Part shown: piece by piece, positions 9,529 through 17,040 of the stretch
How the letters are laid out: each line of letters starts with the position of its first letter
How positions within the stretch are numbered: the first letter of the stretch is position 1
From: Rhodospirillales bacterium
GTDB taxonomy: Bacteria; Pseudomonadota; Alphaproteobacteria; ATCC43930; CGMCC-115725
DNA length: 50,417 nucleotides
Assembly: GCA_019689675.1 (NCBI GenBank)
Contig: JADGGZ010000003.1
Coordinates: 1-50,417 of the forward strand
Direction: 5' to 3'
Made by a program: the position numbers and the translations under genes
Notes under the pieces: generated by a model
Databases searched by the model: none
What the model saw: the letters and a program-made list of their open reading frames with translations, nothing else
Told to the model about the DNA's origin: nothing

Positions 9529-10134
9529 TCAGATCCAGGGGAACTCGCGTTCGTACGCGCGTTCGAACGCGGCGATCTCGTCCTGACAGCTCAGCGTGAA
9601 GCCGACGTCGTCGAGGCCCTCGAGAAGGAGGCGCTTGCGGAACGGATCGATCGCGAACGTATCCGTCACTCCGTCCGGCCCGACGACGCGCTGAGCCTCG
9701 AGGTCGACCGACATGCGCGCGCCGGGCGAGCGCTGGAGCGCGTCGAGGATCGTCCCGACGCGCGCCTCCGGCAGCACGACCGGCAGAAGACCGTGCTTGA
9801 AGCTGTTGTTGAAGAAGATGTCGCCGAAGCTCGGCGCGATTACCGCGCGGAATCCGTAGTCGTGGAGCGCCCAGACCGCATGCTCGCGCGACGAGCCGCA
9901 TCCGAAGTTGCGGCCCGCCACGAGGATGCGGGCCTGCCGGTACTCCGGGCGGTTGAGGACGAATTCCGGCTTCTCCGACCCGTCGTCGTTGAATCTGAGG
10001 TCGTGAAAGAGGATTCGCGCATAGCCGTCCCGGCGCGGCCGCCACAGGAAGCGCGCCGGCGTGATCTGGTCGGTGTCGACGTTGAGCATCGCGAGGGGCG
10101 CCGCCACCGCCTCGAGGCGTTCGAACTTCTCCAT
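9529..10134 (-). CDS. leuD: 3-isopropylmalate dehydratase small subunit (LeuD family)
   Basis: The 201-residue protein is the swivelling small subunit of an aconitase-family hydro-lyase. It shows NVDTDQITPARF near the start, GRNFGCGSSREHAVWAL (the substrate-loop SSR motif) and FGDIFFNNSFKHGLLPV. Length matches the proteobacterial LeuD type. In leucine synthesis it isomerises 2- to 3-isopropylmalate with LeuC. It follows leuC by one base. The partner lyase upstream makes a catabolic role with another hydroxy acid possible. Confidence 0.92.
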   Translation of the reverse strand: MEKFERLEAVAAPLAMLNVDTDQITPARFLWRPRRDGYARILFHDLRFNDDGSEKPEFVLNRPEYRQARILVAGRNFGCGSSREHAVWALHDYGFRAVIAPSFGDIFFNNSFKHGLLPVVLPEARVGTILDALQRSPGARMSVDLEAQRVVGPDGVTDTFAIDPFRKRLLLEGLDDVGFTLSCQDEIAAFERAYEREFPWI

Positions 10135-10135
10135 C

Positions 10136-11557
10136 TCACGCGTCTCCCATGAGGCGCCGAACGTCGGTGAACCGCCCCGTCACCGCCGCTGCTGCAGCCA
10201 TGATCGGGCTCAGGAGATGGGTGCGCGCGCCCTTTCCCTGCCGGCCGACGAAGTTGCGGTTGGACGTGGAGGCGCAGCGCTCGCCTGCCGCGACGAGGTC
10301 GCCGTTCATTCCGACGCACATGGAGCAGCCCGCATCACGCCACTCGAACCCGGCGTCGCGGAAGATCCGGTCGAGCCCTTCGGCCTCGGCCTGCGCTTTG
10401 ACGAGCCCCGACCCCGGCACCACCATCGCAGGGACCACCGCCCGCCTCCCGGCCACGATCTTCGCGGCCGCGCGCAGATCGGCGATCCGGCTGTTCGTGC
10501 AGGAGCCGATGAAGACGCGATCGACCGCTACCTCGCTCAACGGCATGCCCGGGGTCAGCCCCATATAGGCGAGCGCGCGCTCCATTCCCTCCCGCCGCTC
10601 CGCGCTTGGCGCCGCGGCCGGGTCGGGTACGCGGCCGGTGATCGGCGCCGCGTCCTCGGGGCTCGTGCCCCATGTCACCATCGGCGCGATCTCGGCTGCG
10701 TCGAGGACGACCTCGCGATCGAAGACGGCGCCCTCGTCCGAGGGAAGGCTGCGCCAATAGGCGACCGCCTTGTCCCAGTTCGCCCCTTTCGGCGCGTAAG
10801 GTCTGCCGGCGAGGTATTCGATCGTCGTGTCGTCGGGTGCGACCATCCCGGCGCGCGCGCCGGCCTCGATCGACATGTTGCAGATCGTCAGCCGGCCTTC
10901 GATCCCGAGGCTTCGTATCGCCGAGCCGGCATATTCGATGACGTGCCCGGTACCGCCCGCGGCGCCGATCTTCGCGATGATCGCGAGGATCACGTCCTTG
11001 GCGGTGACGCCCTTGCCGAGCCGTCCCTCGATGGAGATCCGCATCGTCTTCGGCTTCGCCTGCCAGAGCGTCTGCGTCGCCATCACGTGGCTCACCTCGG
11101 AGGCGCCGATGCCGAAGGCGAGCGCGCCGAGCGCGCCATGCGTCGCGGTATGGCTGTCGCCGCAGACGATCACCATGCCGGGCTGGCTGATGCCCTGCTC
11201 GGGGCCGACCACGTGCACGATTCCCTGCCGCGCGTCGCCGAGGTCGAAGAGCGTGACGCCGGCGGCGCGCGCATTCTTCTGGAGGTCCTCGACCATCTCG
11301 CGGCGGTGGGGCTCGGCGCGCGACAGGTCGCGGCTGGCGGTCGGCACGTAGTGGTCCGGCGTGCCGAAGGTGCGGTCCGGACGGCGCAACGGCAGCCCCC
11401 GCTCGGCGAGAAACTGGAACGCCGCACGCGAGCCGTCGTGAATGAGATGGCGGTCGATCGAGAGCAGCGTCGCGCCGTCCTCGCGCGTACGGATCGCGTG
11501 CCGGAACCAGATCTTCTCGAAAAGCGTGCGCGGCCTGCTCGTCTCGTTCGGGCTCAT
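10136..11557 (-). CDS. leuC: 3-isopropylmalate dehydratase large subunit (LeuC family)
   Basis: The 473-residue protein carries the [4Fe-4S] ligands: one Cys in [15 protein letters not shown] and two in [21 protein letters not shown] and [14 protein letters not shown] are further family signatures. I chose the ATG at 11557 ([13 protein letters not shown]) because it overlaps the upstream lyase stop in ATGA and gives the usual LeuC length. Together with LeuD it forms the hydro-lyase. Operon order lyase-leuC-leuD is unusual for leucine synthesis, where leuB or leuA would be expected nearby. Confidence 0.93.
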   Translation of the reverse strand: MSPNETSRPRTLFEKIWFRHAIRTREDGATLLSIDRHLIHDGSRAAFQFLAERGLPLRRPDRTFGTPDHYVPTASRDLSRAEPHRREMVEDLQKNARAAGVTLFDLGDARQGIVHVVGPEQGISQPGMVIVCGDSHTATHGALGALAFGIGASEVSHVMATQTLWQAKPKTMRISIEGRLGKGVTAKDVILAIIAKIGAAGGTGHVIEYAGSAIRSLGIEGRLTICNMSIEAGARAGMVAPDDTTIEYLAGRPYAPKGANWDKAVAYWRSLPSDEGAVFDREVVLDAAEIAPMVTWGTSPEDAAPITGRVPDPAAAPSAERREGMERALAYMGLTPGMPLSEVAVDRVFIGSCTNSRIADLRAAAKIVAGRRAVVPAMVVPGSGLVKAQAEAEGLDRIFRDAGFEWRDAGCSMCVGMNGDLVAAGERCASTSNRNFVGRQGKGARTHLLSPIMAAAAAVTGRFTDVRRLMGDA

Positions 11558-12435
11558 TCCGCGGCCCTCGCCGGCTGCGCGGCCGAGAAGCGCGCGCTTA
11601 CCGCGTCCCACTCGTCGGCGCCGACGCGGCGGAAGCCCTCGCGCACCGTCATCTCCTTGGGCGGCTTCGGATGGCGCCGCAGGCGCTTCGTCTCGGCAAG
11701 CATCTCGTCGCAAATCCCGATGACCGACATGAAGAGAAGGCCCGGCAGGATCGCCAGCCTGTAGCCCATCGCCTCGGCGTCATCGAGCCCGATCTCGGGC
11801 GTCTTGCCGCCGCGGACGACGTTGAGGAGACAGGGTCCCTTGACGAGGCGCGGCACCGCGGCGATCTCCTCCAGCGTCTGCGGGGCCTCGACAAAGGCCA
11901 TGTCGGCGCCCGCTTCGAGGGCGGCGTTCGCGCGCCGGACCGCCTCTTCGAGACCGGCCACGGCGCGGGCGTCCGTGCGCGCGATGAGGAGGAAATCGGG
12001 ATCACGCTTCGCCGACGCGGCGGCGCGTATCTTTCCGACGTACTCCTCGAGCGGCACGATCGTCTTGTTGTCGAGATGGCCGCATTTCTTGGGGAAGCCC
12101 TGATCCTCGATGTGCATCCCCGCGACGCCGCGGCGCTCGTACTCGCGCACGGTCCGCACTGCGTTGAGCTCGTTGCCGTAGCCCGTGTCGGCGTCGGCGA
12201 TCACCGGCACCGTTACCGCGCTCGCGATTCGTCCGGCGTTCTCGGCCATCTCCGTCATCGTGACGAGGCCGTAGTCGGGGTAGCCGAGCGTCGCCGCGGT
12301 GCCCGCGCCCGTCATGTAGACCGCGCTGAACCCGGCCTGCTCGATGAGGCGCGCGGTGATGCAGTCGTAGGCGCCCGGGGCGACGATCAGCTTCGTTTCA
12401 CGCAACTGTCTGCGAAGCTCGCGAGCGGCGCTCAT
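11554..12435 (-). CDS. Isocitrate lyase/PEP mutase superfamily lyase
   Basis: The 293-residue protein is a TIM-barrel enzyme of the PrpB, dimethylmalate lyase and oxaloacetate decarboxylase group. Markers are [18 protein letters not shown], a D-A-D-T-G-Y-G metal site (IADADTGYG), MHIEDQ and the catalytic-loop PKKCGH. Such enzymes cleave or decarboxylate 2-hydroxy diacids and triacids with Mg. GGAGGA precedes the ATG at 12435. Its stop overlaps the leuC start. Candidates are methylisocitrate lyase, 2,3-dimethylmalate lyase or a related citramalate-type lyase; sequence alone does not decide. Confidence 0.88.
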   Translation of the reverse strand: MSAARELRRQLRETKLIVAPGAYDCITARLIEQAGFSAVYMTGAGTAATLGYPDYGLVTMTEMAENAGRIASAVTVPVIADADTGYGNELNAVRTVREYERRGVAGMHIEDQGFPKKCGHLDNKTIVPLEEYVGKIRAAASAKRDPDFLLIARTDARAVAGLEEAVRRANAALEAGADMAFVEAPQTLEEIAAVPRLVKGPCLLNVVRGGKTPEIGLDDAEAMGYRLAILPGLLFMSVIGICDEMLAETKRLRRHPKPPKEMTVREGFRRVGADEWDAVSARFSAAQPARAAE

Positions 12436-12575
12436 CGGCGGGTCCTCCTCCGAACAATTCTCATCCGCGTGATCATATCGCCGCTCTCGAAGGATCGGAT
12501 GCGATTTCGAGCACGGGCCTGGACTTTGCCCCCAGCGCACCGGCGCCGATAGGCCGGTCCGCGCTGACGGTCACT

Positions 12576-12849
12576 GTGCGGAACGTGATGCTGCTGGTGC
12601 TGAACCTGCCGCTGATCGGCCTTTGGGTGCACCTCATGCGCACGCCCTACGCGCTGCTTTTCCCGCTCATCCTCGTATTCTGCATCGTCGGCGTCTACGC
12701 CTCGTCGACGGCGTCTTTCGACGTCACCGATGTCCGTCGAGCGGCCGATCTCGCTCGCGTGCCTCGGACTCGCCGCCGCGATTCTCGCGATGACCGTGGT
12801 GCCGGTCCTCGCCCGGCGCCGGCGAGCGGTCGCGCTGGAGAAGGCCTGA
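12576..12849 (+). pseudogene. Decayed tctA (tripartite tricarboxylate transporter) remnant
   Basis: Frame one from 12576 encodes RNVMLLVLNLPLIGLW, then LLFPLILVFCIVGVY and a short tail ending SFDV. This is the conserved late segment of TctA membrane proteins. At about 12725 the frame is lost, and another frame (12730-12849) gives VERPISLACLGLAAAILA and a basic tail, which resembles the TctA C-terminus. The bulk of the 500-residue protein is missing upstream, and about 40-50 residues are deleted between the two pieces. No TctB or TctC is visible. It sits beside the lyase-leuCD operon. Confidence 0.7.
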
Positions 12850-13138
12850 TCGCGCTCCTCTTGCATCGAGAGCATGTTCCCGTTATGTTCCTTGGCGGGC
12901 CGAGTGCTGAAGGGCCGAGGCGGGACGACTTCCGCGGCAACTTCGGCGCGTGCGGCGCGACGGGAGGGGCCTGCATTTTCCCTGCATTTGCAGGGAATGG
13001 GATCGCGGCGGCGGTGTGTCGCGACAGCTTCCGACGAATCCGTTTGCCTCCTCCCCGGCTGCGCGCGACCATCCTTTCGGGAGGTGCCCGGCGGGCCTCG
13101 TCGGGCGTTGACGAAATTGCCTGAAGGAGGCGCTCCGC
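12850..13138. other. Non-coding stretch before the EF-G paralogue
   Basis: I see no convincing gene here. It holds a perfect 9-base palindrome (12978-12997), a direct repeat of CCTGCATTT (12970-12978 and 12981-12989) and, at its right end, the strong ribosome binding site GAAGGAGG of the EF-G paralogue. It probably contains that gene's promoter, and I cannot point to clear -35/-10 elements. Confidence 0.5.
12978..12997. repeat. Palindrome TTCCCTGCA-TT-TGCAGGGAA
   Basis: Two perfect 9-base arms flank a 2-base centre, about 140 bases upstream of the EF-G paralogue. The core CCCTGC/GCAGGG recurs in the hairpin after that gene at 15182-15209, so the two may belong to one family of intergenic palindromes. 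An operator role is also possible. Confidence 0.55.
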
Positions 13139-15169
13139 ATGGCAAACACACCCGCGGCCCCACGCTGCGCCGCGCTGGTCGGTCCCTACCTTTCCGGTAA
13201 GACGACTCTGCTCGAAGCCCTGCTCTCCGCGAGCGGCACGATCAACCGGCGCGGCGCTGTCAAGGACGGCAACTCGGTCGGTGACCATTCCGTCGAGGCG
13301 CGCACGCGCCAAATGTCGACGGAAATCAACGTCGCGACCACGAAATACCTCGGCGACCCCTGGACGATCCTCGACTGCCCTGGCGCGGTCGACCTCGCAT
13401 GGGAGACGCAGAACGCGCTGCTCGCCGCGGATGTCGCCGTGATCGTCACGGAACCCGACACGGAGCGGGCGCTGACCCTCGCCCCGCTCTTCAAGTTCCT
13501 CGACGACCACGGTATCCCGCATATGGTCTTCATCAACAAGCTCGACGCCTCGCCGCTGCGGGTGCGCGATGCGGTGGCGGCGCTCCAGAGCGTCTCGCAG
13601 CGCCCGCTCGTGCTGCGCGAGGTGCCGACCCGCGGGAAGGACGGCGAGGTGACGGGCTACGTCGATCTCGTCTCCGAGCGCTGCTACAAGTACAAGCCCG
13701 GCCAGCCCTCCGACCTGGTGCCGCTGCCGGAAGGGTTCTGGGATCAGGAAGGCACCACCCGCTCCACCCTCATCGAGAAGCTCGCCGACTACGACGACAA
13801 GCTTCTGGAGCAGCTTCTCGAGGATGTGGCGCCGTCGAAGGAGGAGATCTACCGCCACCTCGCCAACGACCTCGCGCGCGACCTCATCGTCCCGGTGTTC
13901 CTCGGCGAGGCGCTGCACGAGGGCGGCGTGCGTCGCCTCTGGAAGGCGCTCCGGCACGAGACGCCTGCGCCCGCCGAGACCGCCAAGCGCCTCGGGATCG
14001 AACCCGGCGCCGACACGATCGCGACGGTCGTCAAGACCTACCACGCGCCGCATAGCGGCAAGCTCAGCCTCGTGCGCGTCTGGTCGGGCCAGGTCGCCGA
14101 AGGCATGATCCTCAACGGAAGCCGGGTCTCGGGGGTGCTGCGCCTCCTCGGCGCGGCGCAGGAGAAGGTGCCGGCGGCGGGCGTCGGCGAGGTTGTCGCC
14201 CTCGCCCGTACCGAGGCGATCGCTACCGGCGACGTGCTGACGACCTGCGGCAAGGCGCCGACGGTGCCGCGCCCCGAGAAGCCGCAACCGATCTTCGGCA
14301 TGGCGATTCACGCCGAGAAGCGCAGCGACGACGTGAAGCTGTCGGGCGTCGTGCAGAAGCTGATGGAGGAGGACCCGACTCTTCAGATCGACCACAATCC
14401 CGATACCGGCGAGTTCGTGCTCCGGGGCCAGGGAGAAGTCCATCTCCAGATCGCGCTCGACCGCATGCGACAGAAGTACAATCTCCCGGTGGTCGGGCGG
14501 CGGCCGTCGGTCGCCTACAAGGAGACGATCCGGCGCGGCACCCAGCAGCACGCGCGTTTCAAGCGCCAGTCGGGCGGGCACGGCCAATTCGCGGACATCA
14601 CGATCGAGGTGAAGCCGCTGCCCCGCGGCTCCGGGTTCTCCTTCACCGACTCCGTCGTCGGCGGCGCGATCCCGCGCAACTACATCCCCTCGGTCGAAGA
14701 AGGGATCATCGAGTACTGCAAGCAGGGGCCGCTCGGCTTTCCGGTGGTCGATATCGCGGTCAACCTCGTCACCGGGCAGTTCCACAGCGTCGACAGCTCG
14801 GACATGGCGTTCAAGACCTGCGCCCGGATGGCGATGCAGGAGGCGCTTCCGAAATGCGAGCCGGTGCTGCTCGAGCCCATCCATCATGTCGAGATCACGG
14901 TGCCGAACGCGTTCACGAGCCGCGTCCAGCGGATCGTTTCGCAGCGCCGCGGCCAGCTCCTCGGCTATGACGCGAAGCCCGGCTGGGACGGCTGGGACGT
15001 CGTCGCCGCGCACATGCCTCAGGCCGAGCTGCACGACCTCATCGTCGAGCTGCGCTCGGCAACGCTCGGCGTCGGCACCTTCACCGAGCGGTTCGACCAT
15101 CTCCAGGAACTGACCGGGCGTCTCGCCGAGCGCGTCCTGGCCGAGCGGCAGCCGCACGCGGCACAGTGA
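13139..15169 (+). CDS. Elongation factor G-like GTPase (paralogue)
   Basis: The 676-residue translational GTPase has G1 (GPYLSGKTTL), G3 (DCPG) and G4 (NKLD), followed by domain II, III, IV and V segments. The domain IV/V region ends in QRRGQLLGYDAKPGWDGW and the FTERFDHLQELTGRLAERV tail. It is shorter than canonical EF-G (about 690-700 residues) and is not next to the str operon genes rpsL, rpsG or tuf. It therefore matches the second, non-essential EF-G-type proteins found in many bacteria. The strong Shine-Dalgarno GAAGGAGG supports the start. Its exact ribosomal role is unknown. Confidence 0.9.
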   Translation: MANTPAAPRCAALVGPYLSGKTTLLEALLSASGTINRRGAVKDGNSVGDHSVEARTRQMSTEINVATTKYLGDPWTILDCPGAVDLAWETQNALLAADVAVIVTEPDTERALTLAPLFKFLDDHGIPHMVFINKLDASPLRVRDAVAALQSVSQRPLVLREVPTRGKDGEVTGYVDLVSERCYKYKPGQPSDLVPLPEGFWDQEGTTRSTLIEKLADYDDKLLEQLLEDVAPSKEEIYRHLANDLARDLIVPVFLGEALHEGGVRRLWKALRHETPAPAETAKRLGIEPGADTIATVVKTYHAPHSGKLSLVRVWSGQVAEGMILNGSRVSGVLRLLGAAQEKVPAAGVGEVVALARTEAIATGDVLTTCGKAPTVPRPEKPQPIFGMAIHAEKRSDDVKLSGVVQKLMEEDPTLQIDHNPDTGEFVLRGQGEVHLQIALDRMRQKYNLPVVGRRPSVAYKETIRRGTQQHARFKRQSGGHGQFADITIEVKPLPRGSGFSFTDSVVGGAIPRNYIPSVEEGIIEYCKQGPLGFPVVDIAVNLVTGQFHSVDSSDMAFKTCARMAMQEALPKCEPVLLEPIHHVEITVPNAFTSRVQRIVSQRRGQLLGYDAKPGWDGWDVVAAHMPQAELHDLIVELRSATLGVGTFTERFDHLQELTGRLAERVLAERQPHAAQ

Positions 15170-15181
15170 CCTTCGGGCCGC

Positions 15182-15209
15182 GCCCCTCCCCTGCTTGCAG
15201 GGGAGGGGC
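15182..15209. repeat. 13-bp perfect GC-rich hairpin after the EF-G paralogue
   Basis: GCCCCTCCCCTGC and GCAGGGGAGGGGC are perfect arms around TT. No T-run follows, so it may act as a stable mRNA 3' end or be an intergenic palindromic repeat. It shares the CCCTGC/GCAGGG core with the palindrome at 12978. Confidence 0.6.
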
Positions 15210-15289
15210 CGGACGGAGGACATTCGGGGCGACATGAAGACGCGTTCCCTGGCCGTCCCGTCCCCGCGCGCCGGGGCGGGGTTTCCGCG

Positions 15290-15892
15290 ATGACCGCCTA
15301 CCTCCTCGGCTTCGCCCTCGCCTATCTCCTCGGCTCGGTCCCGTTCGGGCTCCTCCTGACCCGGATCGCCGGGCTCGGGGACATCCGTCGCATCGGCTCC
15401 GGCAATATCGGGGCGACCAACGTCTTGCGCACCGGCCGGAAAGGACTCGCGCTCGCGACCCTTCTCCTCGATGCCGGCAAGGGCGCGGCGGCGGTCCTCC
15501 TCGGTGCCGCTTGGAGCCCCGATCTGGCGCTCGTGGCCGGTGGCGGCGCCCTCATCGGCCACCTCTTCCCGGTCTGGCTCGAGTTCAAGGGCGGCAAGGG
15601 CGTAGCGACCGCCGCTGGCGTCCTTCTCGCGGTCTCCTGGCCGGTCGGGCTTCTCGCGGCCGCAACCTGGCTCGCTGTCGCCGTGGTGACGCGCTACTCC
15701 TCGGCCGCGGCGCTTTCGGCCTGCGCCCTCGCCCCGCTCTACGCCTGGGCGACGACGGACCTGCCCCGGACGCTTTTCATCGTCGCGATCGCGATCCTCG
15801 TCGTCTTCCGCCACCGGGACAACATCGGCCGGCTTCTCGCCGGTACCGAGAGCAAGATCGAACTCGGCAAGAAAGAGGCGGCGCGGCCTTGA
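15290..15892 (+). CDS. plsY: Glycerol-3-phosphate acyltransferase PlsY
   Basis: PlsY transfers the acyl group from acyl-phosphate to glycerol-3-phosphate, the first step of phospholipid synthesis. The 200-residue membrane protein has five helices and the family motifs [41 protein letters not shown] and [16 protein letters not shown]. It is followed after 7 bases by dprA, a common alphaproteobacterial pairing. Confidence 0.97.
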   Translation: MTAYLLGFALAYLLGSVPFGLLLTRIAGLGDIRRIGSGNIGATNVLRTGRKGLALATLLLDAGKGAAAVLLGAAWSPDLALVAGGGALIGHLFPVWLEFKGGKGVATAAGVLLAVSWPVGLLAAATWLAVAVVTRYSSAAALSACALAPLYAWATTDLPRTLFIVAIAILVVFRHRDNIGRLLAGTESKIELGKKEAARP

Positions 15893-15899
15893 CCCTGCG

Positions 15900-17012
15900 A
15901 TGACCGGACGGCACCTCGGCCCCGAGGAGCGGCTCGACTGGCTGCGGCTCTGCCGGACGGACAGGGTCGGCCCCGTCACCTTCTACCAGCTCCTCGCCCG
16001 CTTCGGCTCAGCCGGCGCAGCGCTCGACGCGCTTCCGCGGCTTGCCGCGCGCGGCGGGGCGCGTCATCCGGCCGAGATCGTCTCGCGCGCCGCCGCGCAG
16101 CGGGAGCTGGAAACCCTCGACCGTCTCGGCGCCAGGCTCGTCTGCTGGGGCGAGCCGGATTATCCGCCGCTTCTCGCCGAGGCGCCGGACGCGCCTCCAG
16201 TGTTGGCGGTGAAGGGCGACCTCGCGCTGCTGCAGCGGCGGGCGATCGCGATCGTCGGCGCGCGAAACGCCTCGGCGCTCGGCCGTCGCTTCGCCGAGGA
16301 GCTCGCACGCGACCTCGGCCGCGCCGGGCTCGTCGTCGTCTCGGGCCTGGCGCGCGGCATCGACGCCGCCGCCCATCAGGGCGCTCTCGATACGGGCACG
16401 ATCGGGGTCGTCGCCGGAGGCATCGACGTCGTCTATCCGGAGGAGAACCGGAAACTGCACGAGGCCCTCGCCGCCTCCGGAGCCATCGTCGCCGAGCTGC
16501 CTCCCGGAACCGAGCCGCAGGCCCGCCATTTTCCGCGCCGGAACAGAATCGTTTCCGGAATGTCGCTCGGCGTGGTCGTAGTCGAGGCGGCGCTCCGCTC
16601 CGGCTCGCTCATCACCGCGCGCCTCGCCGCCGAGCAGGGCCGGCTCGTCTTCGCGGTTCCCGGCTCGCCGCTCGACCCGCGCGCCCAGGGCGCCAACGAC
16701 CTCATCCGAACCAAGGATGCGAGCCTCGTCCAGAGCGCCGCGGACATTCTGGAGGACCTTGCCGGAATGACCGGGGCGACGCTCCCGGCCCGGCCCCGCT
16801 TCACCGCTCCGGCGCCCTCGGTCCCCGACGATGCCGAGATCGACCTCTCCTACCGGACCGTTTTGGAGCTTCTCTCTCCCAGTCCGGTCTCGGTTGACGA
16901 ACTGGTGCGCCGATGCCATTTGTCGCCGGCGGTTGTGGCTTCCGTCCTGCTCGAGCTCGAGCTGGCCGGGCGCATCTCCCGTCATCCCGGAAACCGGGTC
17001 GCCCTCGCCTGA
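15900..17012 (+). CDS. dprA: DNA-processing protein DprA
   Basis: DprA loads RecA onto incoming single-stranded DNA during natural transformation. The 370-residue protein has an N-terminal SAM-like part (to about residue 80), the Rossmann-like DprA core with IVGARNASALGRR, SGLARGIDAAAH and GGIDVVYPEEN, RRNRIVSGMS, and a C-terminal winged helix (about 310-368). It starts 7 bases after plsY and precedes topA by 28 bases. Other competence genes are not in the window. Confidence 0.96.
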   Translation: MTGRHLGPEERLDWLRLCRTDRVGPVTFYQLLARFGSAGAALDALPRLAARGGARHPAEIVSRAAAQRELETLDRLGARLVCWGEPDYPPLLAEAPDAPPVLAVKGDLALLQRRAIAIVGARNASALGRRFAEELARDLGRAGLVVVSGLARGIDAAAHQGALDTGTIGVVAGGIDVVYPEENRKLHEALAASGAIVAELPPGTEPQARHFPRRNRIVSGMSLGVVVVEAALRSGSLITARLAAEQGRLVFAVPGSPLDPRAQGANDLIRTKDASLVQSAADILEDLAGMTGATLPARPRFTAPAPSVPDDAEIDLSYRTVLELLSPSPVSVDELVRRCHLSPAVVASVLLELELAGRISRHPGNRVALA

Positions 17013-17040
17013 CGCGAAGTAAGGTCTCGATCAGCACCGA

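Noticed and set aside
12695-15979. A 1094-codon open frame on the minus strand across the EF-G paralogue and plsY.
   Set aside because: It spans two clear genes and an intergenic hairpin and has no recognisable motif; stop codons are simply rare in this GC-rich DNA.
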